64,000 bases of DNA from Dioscorea cayenensis subsp. rotundata (lineage: Eukaryota; Streptophyta; Magnoliopsida; Dioscoreales; Dioscoreaceae), in the NCBI RefSeq assembly GCF_009730915.1, contig NC_052488.1:20454305-20518304 (forward strand), written 5' to 3'. The position numbers and the translations under genes are program-made. Shown piece after piece: positions 24,062 to 34,090 of the stretch; position 1 is the stretch's first letter; every line of letters starts with the position of its first letter. The notes under the pieces were generated by a model. The model was given only the letters and a program-made list of their open reading frames with translations, was not told the origin of the DNA and made no database searches.

Positions 24062-24119
24062 GCCTGTGAGTACCGGAAGCAAAGGTCAAGGCCTGTGAGT
24101 ACCGGAAGCAAAGGTCAAG
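24062..24119. repeat. Perfect 29-bp tandem duplication
   Basis: Two identical, adjacent 29-bp units (24062-24090 and 24091-24119), each starting gcctgtgagtaccggaagca. It lies between the second MULE and the 3' flank of oxidase copy B. Perfect identity implies a recent slippage or repair event. Confidence 0.9.
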
Positions 24120-24426
24120 GGTAATTTATGTAATCTTCCCATTCGATACTCAGCTTCTTCTCTTCCTTTCCTTCAGATAACTTTCTCCCATTCTCTCCTT
24201 TCCCAACCTAACATACAAAAATTGATGAAGATAAATACAATAGCTTCAATAATTTCTTTTATTATAACAGCAACAGTTCCCTAAATCACACTACCATACG
24301 GAATTTATTTTCAAATAATAATACTAATAACACAACATCAAGTAACCACATTGAATTACTAATGTCTCATCATGAAACCATTTTCTTGGGTCTTGATTAC
24401 TGAATATGATAAGAATTAAGAATTAA

Positions 24427-26586
24427 TCAGAGCATGGATCTCAGCCTGTCATGCTCTGTTTGTACATGGTTTCTAGTGATATCCTTCGAACCAGGACAAC
24501 CATTGAGAGTCATGGTCAGCTCTAACTCATTCTGAAGCATTTCGATGACTCGTCTAACACCGTACTCTCCCTTCGCAGCCAGACCGTATATTATCGGCCG
24601 TCCAATCTGCTCAACAGAATAATATCATCAATAGAAAGCAAAAAATTCAACCTGTATCAATCACTCAAAGATGTGCAAGTGAACAAATACCATAACAGCA
24701 TTTGCACCGAGAGCCAATGCCTTGAAAACATCGGTTCCCCGGCGAATTCCTCCGTCTAATATGATAGGAACTGCTCCAGACACAGCTCTCACAACCTGTT
24801 TTACAAGTGTGACATGAATCTGATTCTCATTCGCTAACTTGTATTGGAGGAGTGATTGAGTAACAAGCAAAGGATACCTCCTCAAGAGCTGATATTGAGG
24901 CTGGAACATAATCGAGCTGACGAGCACCATGATTAGATACAATAATGCCTGCTACTCCTGCTTCCACTGCCTTTCTAGCTGCTCATTTTTGTCAATCATA
25001 ATTCAGCTTTCAGTTATTTTTGTTTTTGTAAATCTCAGAGGAGGAAAATTTGTATGTGCAAGATTAAGTTTATTACCGTCTTCTGCAGTGAGGATACCCT
25101 TGAGTAGAATTGGCAACTTTGTAATCGATCTCAGCCATTCGATGTCCTGTGGAAGTTGAAGACAATATGAATGAATACATTCATTATATCTGTCATAATT
25201 TTTCTTGCATAGTTTATCAGAAAAAAAAAAAGAATATGTTTCTCACACAGCTCAATTACCTTCCAAGATAGAGAATCATCTAGAGTTGCGGTAGCGATGG
25301 CTTCCAGATCAGAACCACCTTTCTGCCCAAAGAAAAATAAGAAGAAAATTATACTTAATAATTCATGCTGCTAACAATGGTCATTACTAGTGTCCGTCTG
25401 CTTTCAGTCACAGTTACGACATTGCTATGTAAACTGGCTACGCCCTACAATAAAAATGGTTTTTTTATCCAAAAATTCCACAAGCTGTAAATTTCTCAAA
25501 GTGTGTATTTCATACTCACTGATTTAACATTCACTGACAATAGGCCTTCAAGGTTTGCAAACTTTGGCATCACAAACCTGTAGAAGAAATCAGTTTAACA
25601 TAACAAATGAAAGGGCAAACAATCAAGCACCTCAATGCATTTTATAGCTTAACACTCAGATATATGATCACAAAAATGTCTGATTCAAACATTCATCAAT
25701 AGTCTCATGACATGTCACAACCTAAGAGAATCAAAGGAAGAAAAGCAAAAGGGAAACAATTTACTTGTTTTTTATGCCAGCTTCCCTTCGACCAAGCCTG
25801 GGCATGTCAGCAGTTAAAACAAGAGCTTTGTACCCATTGCTCTCAGCTCTCTTCACCAACTTCATGCAAACATCCCGTTGTTTCCAAACCTGCTCCGATA
25901 AAAGGTCATAAAGGAAACTTTAAAAAGATTCAGATCAGAGAGAATCAACAATCGAAAACCAGAATCAATGGATCATACATATAGCTGATAGAACCGGATT
26001 GCGTCACAACTCAAAGCAACCTCCTCAATGGTACAGTGGGATGCAAAGGATAAAACCTGAAAACAAGAAGGGAACTCTAGGATGACTCCCAAATTTATAA
26101 AGTTCAATACCAAAACCATATAAATTAAGTACCATAATAGTGTTACATGCTGCTGCTGCTCTAGCAACAGCCACTTCTCCTGAAAGTAAAAGAGAGGCTT
26201 GGATCAGGACTTACAATGATGCATTAAAGAATAGTATATGTGAACCAAAACCTTCATGGTTTGCCAACTTGAGAGCACCAGTAGGAGCAACCATGATAGG
26301 TGATGCCATTTTAAATCCTAATAAGCTTGTTGACATATCAATCTTGCTCACATCTATTAGGACCCTCGGCCGAAACCTAAACAAAGTCCACAAAAAGAAT
26401 TTAATCCTGAACATACTCTGCTGCATGATAAACCAGACATTATAAAATTCTACGAAAAGCTTTGATGTTTTCGTTCAGAGTGTATTGATCCTCAGCTCCT
26501 CCGCTGAAGAAATCATAATTCATCTTCAGAAGAATTTTCCTGGCAAGCTCTTGAAACTCATCCAAATTAACTGGTTCAGACTCCAT
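24427..26586 (-). CDS. (S)-2-hydroxy-acid oxidase, copy B, with defective first splice donor
   Basis: Second tandem copy; all eleven exons have the same lengths as in copies A and C: 26586-26444, 26376-26252, 26179-26133, 26056-25979, 25889-25765, 25577-25520, 25322-25260, 25146-25077, 24978-24878, 24795-24691, 24606-24427. If spliced this way the product would be 364 residues, starting [20 protein letters not shown], with the catalytic [10 protein letters not shown] block and ending in SML. However, intron 1 begins AT where A and C have GT (plus-strand bases 26442-26443). The context is not that of a U12 AT-AC intron. Correct joining of exon 1 to exon 2 is therefore doubtful; the gene may be a young pseudogene or use a cryptic donor. 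The remaining splice sites and the exon frame look sound. A likely non-coding 5' exon ends at about 27052, near atacctttagatgagaaac, shared with copy C. Confidence 0.8.
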
Positions 26587-27390
26587 AAATTCACTGCACA
26601 ACCAACATTATTGTCACAGAAAAACATCAAAATAAACTTGGCAACAATCACAAAAAACTTCAAGCACATTAAGTTGGAGCCCATTTCATGAATAAACTCA
26701 CCCTAGGGAAAAAAAAACAAGAAATTGATAATAATCAGGATGAACTACATGTAAAAAATGACATAGCAAATCAAGAAACATCATAACAATAATTTCTCAA
26801 AAGCAAAATCTGTCATGATCTTTGGGTCCACACATCAGGAGTACTCTGGGAATTATCAAACATTAAATGACAGATCTTCATTTATATTCAGTCTTATGAA
26901 AAAAAAAGATTAAACCACACCAAACTCTATTGATCTCAATCATATTCAAAGCAAAAAAATCAGAAACACAGATAAAAAGGAAGTACCAACTGAATGAGCA
27001 AAAAAAGAGAAAGAAATTTAGAATAAGGACCACAAAGGAAAATCAAAGATGATACCTTTAGATGAGAAACAGCACAAAGGTACTCTAGTGAAGGAGACAA
27101 ATAGAAAAGGATGAAGGAAAAGAAAGAGTAGACTGGAAGAAGAAGCAGCCACTGGAAGAAAAAAATAGCTGAATTCATGCTTGACTGTTGACATAGGAAA
27201 AACTTTAAAATAATTATTAAAAAATAATACAAAGTAAATAAATAAATAAAAATGATAATGAAACTGGGAACTATTGTACAATTGCTGAATCTAATAATAT
27301 TTTCATTGACTTCATGATTCGTCTCATTTTTTTCTAAAATTTATGCAAGCAGATTTTCAGTTCAAAGATTGTTTCAGATATTAAAGCTAT

Positions 27391-27590
27391 CTAATAATGA
27401 GCCATGAATTTCACAGTTGCACACCATGTTTAGATAACAGTTTCCAAATTATAGTCACAGAGAATTTATCATCAAATAATAATAAAAAAAAAACAGAAAC
27501 AGTGCAACACGCTTGGTTCGCACATGCCATCAAGGGGCAATAGTCAAGCTACAATTCATTCTGAAGCATTTCTATGACTTGAGATCTATA
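27391..27590 (-). pseudogene. Relic 3' end of a lost oxidase copy (between B and C)
   Basis: Positions 27547-27587 match the last exon of the oxidases (plus strand cattctgaagcatttctatg versus cattctgaagcatttcgatg in copy A). The preceding 27391-27530 matches the diverged 3' flank found at 31091-31240. The remainder of the gene is missing. It is followed by an (AT)n/(GT)n tract at 27590-27618. Confidence 0.7.
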
Positions 27591-27896
27591 TTATATATAT
27601 ATATATATATGTGTGTGTTAATTTACTCACGTCCTTCAAATGTATTTTTTCCCTACTAATAACTAAGACAGCTCTTGCTTTTGCAATGATAATATACAAG
27701 AATTGATGAAGAAAAATACAAAAGCTTCAATAATTTTTTTTTATTATAGCAAGAGTTCCCAAATCACAGTTCCATGTGGAATTTATTTTTCAAATGATAA
27801 TGATACAACATCAAGCAACCACATTGAAGTACTAATGTCTCATGAAACTATTTTCTTGGGTCTTAATTACTGAATATGATGAGAATTAAGAATTAA

Positions 27897-30138
27897 TCAG
27901 AGCATGGATCTCAGCCTGTCATGCTCTGTTTGTACATGGTTTCTGGTGATATCCTTCAAACCAGGACAACCATTGAGGGTCATGGTCAGCTCCAACTCAT
28001 TCTGAAGCATTTCGATGACTTGTCTAACACCGTTCTCTCCCTTAGCAGCTAGACCGTATATTATCGGCCGGCCAATCTGCTCAGTAGAATAATATCAACA
28101 ACAGTAAGCAAGATACAGAAACTCAACCTGTATCAATCACTCAAAAATGTCCAAATGAACAAATACCATAACAGCATTTGCACCGAGCGCCAATGCCTTG
28201 AAAACATCAGTTCCCCGGCGAATTCCTCCGTCTAATATGATAGGAACCGCTCCAGAGACAGCTCTAACGACCTGTTTTACAAGTGTGACATGAACATGAT
28301 TCTCGATCATTCAATTGTGTTTTTAACTTGTATTGGAGGAGTGATTGACTAATTAAGAAGCAAAGAATACCTCTTCAAGAGCTGATATTGACGCTGGAGC
28401 ATAATCGAGCTGACGAGCACCGTGATTGGATACAATAATGCCTGCTACTCTTGCTTCAACTGCCTTTCTAGCTGCTCATTTTTGTCGATCATAATTCAGC
28501 TTTCAGTTATTTTTGTTTTTGTAAATCTCATAGTTGAAAAATTTGTATGAGCAAGATTAAGTTTATTACCATCTTCTGCAGTGAGGATACCCTTGAGTAG
28601 AATTGGCAACTTTGTAATCGATCTCAGCCATTCGATGTCCTGTGAAAGTTGAAGAAAATATGCATGAATACACTCATTTTAGCCGTCATAGCTTTTCTAA
28701 CATAGTTGATCAGGAAAAAATTTAGTATATGTTTCTCACATAGCTCAATTACCTTCCAAGATACAGAATCATCTAGAGTTGCAGAAGAAAAGGCTTCAAG
28801 ATCAGAACCACCTTCCTGCCCAGAGAAAAATAAGAAGAAATAATACTTTGCTTAAAAATAATGTTGCTAACGATCGTCACTACTAGCAATCAGCTGCTCT
28901 CGGTTACAGTTACGATATTACTATCTAAACTAGCTACGCCCTATGATAAAATGGTTTTCTCCAAAATGTCACAAGCTGTAAATTATCAAAGTGTGTATCC
29001 ATACTCACTGATTTAACATTCACTGACAGTAGGCCTTCAAGGTTTGCAAATTTTGGTATCACAAACCTGTAGAAGAAATCAATTTAAGATCTTTCTTGCT
29101 AATATAACAAATGAAAGGGCAAACAATCAAGTAGCTCATTACATTTTACAGTTTAATATTCAGATATATGATCATGAAGGAAAGCAATGTCTTTTAGCAT
29201 TTAATTGATGTCCATTTCAAACATGCATCTATTTGTCTTATGACATGCCACAATATGAGAGTATCAAAGGAAGAAGCATGAGGAAACAAGAATTACTTGT
29301 TTTTTATGTCAGCTTCCCTTCGACCAAGCCTGGGTGTGTCAACTGTTAAAACAATGGCTTTGAACCCATTGCTCTCAGCTCGCTTCACCAAGGTTATGCA
29401 AACATCCCGTTGTTTGTAAATCTGTTCAGATAAAAGGTCATAAAAGAAACTCGAAAAAGAATCAGATCGGAAAGAATCAACAATTCTAAATTGGACTCAG
29501 TGGATCATACGTACATATAGTTGAAAAAACCGGACCGCATCACAGCTGGAAGCAACCTCCTCAATAGTACTGTTGGATGAAAAGGATAAAACCTGAAAAC
29601 AAGAAGGGAACTCTAGTATGACACCCAAATTCATAAAGTTAAATACTAAAACCATATAAAGCACCATAATAGTATTGCACGCCGCCGCTGCTCTTGCAAC
29701 CGCCACTTCCCCTGAGTTTAAAAGAAAGGCTTAGAAAAGGACTTTCAATGATGCACTGAGGAATAATATATGCGAACAAAAACCTTCACGGTTTGCCAAC
29801 TTGAGCAAGCCAGTAGGAGCAACCATGATAGGCGCTGCCATTTTAAATCCTAATAAGCTTGTCGACATATCAATCTTGCTCACATCTATTAGGACCCTTG
29901 GTCGAAACCTGCACAAGTCCACAAAAGAATTAATCTTGAACACACTCTGCTGCATCTGCATGATAAACCACAGTATCAAAAGTAGCAGATATTACAAAAT
30001 TCTTTGAAAAGCTTTGATATTTTCTCTCAGAGTATATCGATCCTCAGCTCCTCCGCTGAAGAAATCATAATTCATCTTCAGAAGAATTTTCCTGGCAAGC
30101 TCTTCAAACTCATTCAAATTAACTGGTCCAGACTCCAT
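27897..30138 (-). CDS. Peroxisomal (S)-2-hydroxy-acid oxidase, copy C (GLO/HAOX-like)
   Basis: Third tandem copy, apparently intact. Exons from the start: 30138-29996, 29908-29784, 29711-29665, 29592-29515, 29421-29297, 29066-29009, 28815-28753, 28639-28570, 28471-28371, 28271-28167, 28076-27897; 364 residues. All splice dinucleotides are GT/AG. It keeps [26 protein letters not shown] (closest of the three to the family consensus), [10 protein letters not shown] and the SML C-terminus. The exon-4 phrase [20 protein letters not shown] is close to Arabidopsis HAOX2 and lacks the Trp found in glycolate oxidases at that site. A non-coding 5' exon probably ends at about 30602, with an intron in the 5' leader. 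Of the three copies this is the best candidate for the functional ancestral-type gene. Confidence 0.92.
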
Positions 30139-30719
30139 AAATTCACTGCTTCACAGAATAACAACAAAATAATCTTAGGAACACTCACAAAAAACTTCAA
30201 GTACATAAAGTTGGAGCCCATTTCATGAATAAACTCAACTAGGGACAAAAAAACCCCCAGAAATTGATAAGAATCAGGATGAACTACATGCAAAAGATGG
30301 CATGCAAATCAAGAAGAATTATAACAATAATTTCTGAAAAGGAAAATCAGTTATGATCCTTGGGGTCCATGCTTCTGGGAATTATGAACCATTAAATGAG
30401 AACTGTTCATTTATAATCAATCATATGAAAAACTACTGAAAAAGCAAACATTCTCTGCCTACACCAACCTTATAATAGATCTCAATCATCTTCAAAGCAA
30501 AAAAATCAGAAACACAGATAAAAAGGAAATACCAACTGAATCAACAAAAAAGAGAAAAAAAAAATTTAGAATGAGGACCACAAAGAAGGATCAAAGATGA
30601 TACCTTTAGATGAGAAACAGCTCAAAGGTGCTCTTGGAGAAATAGGAGACAAATACTTGGAGAAAAACTAGAAGAGGATGGAGGAGACGAAATAAGAGAG
30701 TGGAAGAAAGCAAGACTTG

Positions 30720-31080
30720 GAGAAAAAAACTGGAATGATTGACAGGAAAAACTTTAAAAGTTTTATTTAAAAAATAATATTAATAAATAATTATAATAAT
30801 GAAATGGGAATTATTGTATTATTGCAGTATTTAATATATATATATATCATGTAATCTTGATAATAGAAAAAATACTCCTCATACGGGACTCCCGTTTAAC
30901 TCAAGTGCATTACAAGTTGAGAGATTCAAACCCGAGATCCATCAATCATGAGGCACAATAGAAACTGCTATGCTATAGCCCGATTTCTTATTTAATAATA
31001 TTTTTTTTTAAAATTTTAAAATTAATAAAATTAATGTAATCTTATTTTTAACTCAGAGAGTTTCCTTAAAAAAAAACTCT
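30720..31080. other. Upstream region of oxidase copy C
   Basis: AT-rich. The block at about 30872-30985 read on the minus strand has a B-box-like gggtttgaatctc and could be a SINE fragment, but no target duplication was found. It carries short A/T runs and no gene. Confidence 0.4.
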
Positions 31081-31315
31081 CTAAATGATTAGCCATGAAT
31101 TTTCACAGTACCATGTGTTTAGATAACAGTTTTTCCAAATTATAGTTACAGAGAATTTATTTTCAAATAATAATCAAACATAATACAGAAACAGTGCATC
31201 ATAAGTCTTAATCATTGAATAGTATGAATGCAGTAAACTTAAGGATCAATCACAAAATGAATCTCAGCTAGTCATGATTGCTGGTGATATCCTTCAAATT
31301 AGGACAACAACTGGT
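31081..31315 (-). pseudogene. Relic 3' end of another lost oxidase copy (upstream of C)
   Basis: The plus strand at 31261-31315 (atctcagctagtcatg, then ctggtgatatccttcaaatt, then aggacaac) aligns with the last exon of the oxidases, with a deletion and substitutions. The preceding 31091-31240 aligns with the 3' flank of intact copies (ccaaattatag, gaatttattttcaaat, gtcttaat). The rest of the gene is gone. With the relic at 27391-27590 this shows that the array once had more units. Confidence 0.75.
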
Positions 31316-31319
31316 GATT

Positions 31320-32590
31320 ATTATTTGCTCTATTCTCACAATAAATCCAGAAAATAGAAAAAGTGAACCTTCATTATTATTATTTATTATTTGCCTTGTG
31401 ATAAAAACACTGAAAAACAAACACATTTATCTCCACCAAACTCTATTGGAAGTATGTGTGAATCTTTGTTTTTGGTCCTATTTTGGTTTATTTGTACCCA
31501 TAGTTTCCATTTTTAATAAATTGCCGTTTACCTTTTTTTAAAAAAAGGGTGGGGGTTGTGGATTAAAGAAGAGATCAACATGAGTTATTGTGTAACAGGA
31601 AATAAGAATGTCTGATGAGTTGGGAGAGGCATGGCATTACTTTATTAAATAATTTAGGATGAGTACTATTAAAATAATTATTTAATTGAATAATATTTAA
31701 AAAAAAAAGTTGTAAAACTCTCCCCATTTAGCTCAATTCTAAATTTCAAATAACTTGCCATCTTAAATTGATTTTATTAATTCAAAAACTGCTTAAAATC
31801 CTGAGTGAATCAGTAGTCCTGATATTCTATTTTTTGAAATTTTAAAAAAATTAAGTACCTTAAGCTGGTATTAACTGTATCTTTTATTTTTATATTTTAT
31901 CAATTTGTTAGTATGAGATTGTGAAATAGAAACAATCTTTCATGTTTCCTTTAAAGTACTAATGTGTATGAATAATGTATCTCAAGGATGTAACTTCAAC
32001 ATGTCTCATTTATTTCTTGAAAAATAAAACACCAAAAATAAAATAAAATAAAATAAAATAAAATAACAAAGAGAAAAAAATTTCTAAGCATAATGATCAG
32101 CTGATCTTGGTTGCTGCATTAATAGTACATCATATCGCAAAAAGATCGAATCGGCTCAGAGTGCTTGGTGAATTAGTTCTGATTGTCATGGAAAGTATCA
32201 TATCAGATAGCAGAGTTGTTGAATCTGATGAATTTTTCAAATCAAATAATCAATTTGCTGAATTTTATTTCAAAGAAAATTTCAGTCTTCAAGAGCATAT
32301 AATGAACAAATATTTCCAACAAAATAAGAATTTCATAGAGTCTCATGCAAGGATTGGTTCTTGTATGTATGACCTGGAGTTCTTAACCAGATGCAAACAA
32401 TAACAGAAAAAATCACATGGAATAAAACAGAGTTCAAGAAGAATAACTCCCAACTTTTGGGTAAGATCAACTCAAACAGAGAAAATATGATCAAAGACAG
32501 TGATTTGAATAATGATAACATACTGAATTTAACATCCAAGGTGTAGTCATTCAATTACTTAAAAACTATTCTTTTTGTCCGAGTATAGAT
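31320..32590. other. Intergenic DNA
   Basis: Contains an (AAAAT)n run at about 32037-32065. An open frame at 32107-32403 (+) has no recognisable domain or convincing promoter, and is considered chance. The stretch from about 32560 is probably the 3' UTR of the minus-strand gene to the right. Confidence 0.5.
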
Positions 32591-32767
32591 CATCGATAGA
32601 AGAAGCAGAGAATGGGCAGTTGTTCTGTCCCCATTCCGCACAACAATACTCAAGTTCATAGGCTTAGCCATCTTGCGTCGCAACAAGACTCTTATTTTCA
32701 ATCCTAAAAAAGGCAAAAAGATAAAAGGAACACACTCGAGAAAATTAAAAAGAAACTGATCATCTTG

Positions 32768-33668
32768 CTATGACAACCAATCTCCGTCCAACCCTTCAAT
32801 TTCACCGATGTCCAAACTGCAGCAAAGAGTAAAAAGAAAACAGAGGATGGGTTCATTACAGCAAATAGTTCAAATTTGAAACCATTAAAGTATATATACT
32901 CACCATGGCAGGGAAGTGTCTCGCGAGTAGTTATCCAAGTAGTAATCATCAAAATGTTGCGGTAAAAAGCTACTATCACTAGCATTCCCTCCAGAGCCAT
33001 CGCTTAGCCAAGCAGGAATATCCATGACCTCTTCGAAGACTTGGAATCCATCTCCATCTCCTCCTACTCCCTTGTGTGAGTCCAACTCCATGTTGTTGAG
33101 GAATTTGCACCACCAAGCAGATGTCATGAGGTTCATGGTGTCATTCCACTCCATGTCATGCTGCTGGCTGAGGGATTGGATCTCTGCTATTTCATTATCA
33201 TCCATCACTGGATGCAATACTGAAGAAGGAGGGTTCAAAGCAACCTCAGAGCTGGGTGGAGGGCCATTCAAGACTGTCGGCACTTGGAGTCCTGGCAGTG
33301 TCATAGGAGGAGAAGGAGAACAATATGAAGAAGAGGATGATGACGGCGATGATGGTGAATAAATTGATGGTTTGTTGCTATAGAAGGGGCTTTCAATGTC
33401 GGAGAATGCTTGGAAGCTCAAGTTCAGGCCTAAGGGTTGGTTAGGAAGGAGGAGGTTGAGGTTATCAGAGATGGGTAACGGTGTGATTGGAGAGTACGGC
33501 CAAGAGTAAGGAGAAGGGTAGGTATGCGGTTGGAGGGGAGGGCTCTGGAAGTAGTTTGGCAACATGGAGTTGGTATGGCACACCCTCGGTGTTGTCTCTC
33601 CTAAAGGCGGCAAAGATGGCTGTGGAGGTGGAGGTGGAGGTGGAGGTGGGGGTAGGGGTGGCGTTGTG

Positions 33669-33700
<32 letters not shown>

Positions 33701-34090
33701 TTCCGCGGCTTGTTTCATGGATGCCCTATGAAACTTAAGAGCAGTCACAATTTCTCTCCTAGCCTCAGCCATGTTCAGCAACCTTTCTTGATAAGGCCTG
33801 CTGGTGTGAAGCCTTCTCCTGACTTGTTTCTTCGGTTGAGGAGGCACAGAAGGCTGTGGTAGTTGAGGTTCACCGGGAGATTCAGCAAGTTTGGTAGGGT
33901 CTTGAGAGAGCTCATCTCCAAGGACAGTGTTAGGGGACCTAGGATTCATCGGTTCTTTGGTTCTTGAGGAGCTAAGTTGTTTGACAAGACTTCGAATGTA
34001 GGCTCCAGAGAGCTGTGGCTCCTCTTGCATCTTTGATCTCTCCACCTCCATGCTACCATAGCTATGCTTGGATGAAGATCGGCCTCTCAT
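32768..34090 (-). CDS. Proline/glutamine-rich plant protein of unknown function
   Basis: Two exons (34090-32904, 32816-32768) give 411 residues. It belongs to a conserved plant family usually annotated only as hydroxyproline-rich glycoprotein; no biochemical role is known to me. Conserved parts are SGAYIRSLVKQLSSSRTK near residues 28-45, a basic helical block RPYQERLLNMAEARREIV (about 99-116) and the acidic C-terminus DIGEIEGLDGDWLS, encoded across the small last exon. Between them are low-complexity tracts: about ten Gln (CAG repeats), runs of Pro and a Ser run. There is no signal peptide, so a cell-wall glycoprotein is unlikely; a nuclear regulatory role is only a guess. The start is the first in-frame ATG of a long open exon. 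The gene is oriented like the oxidase array. Confidence 0.82.

Noticed and set aside
26438-26450. Copy B intron 1 as a minor-class AT-AC intron
   Set aside because: The sequence after the exon lacks the U12 donor consensus (ATATCCTT) and sister copies have ordinary GT donors, so simple mutation is the better explanation.
32107-32403. 98-codon open frame (+)
   Set aside because: Begins without ATG, no recognisable domain, in AT-rich DNA, and no neighbouring exon; more likely chance.
33024-33862. Plus-strand open frames opposite the proline-rich gene
   Set aside because: They are antisense shadows created by the low-complexity CAG, CCA and Ser-codon tracts.
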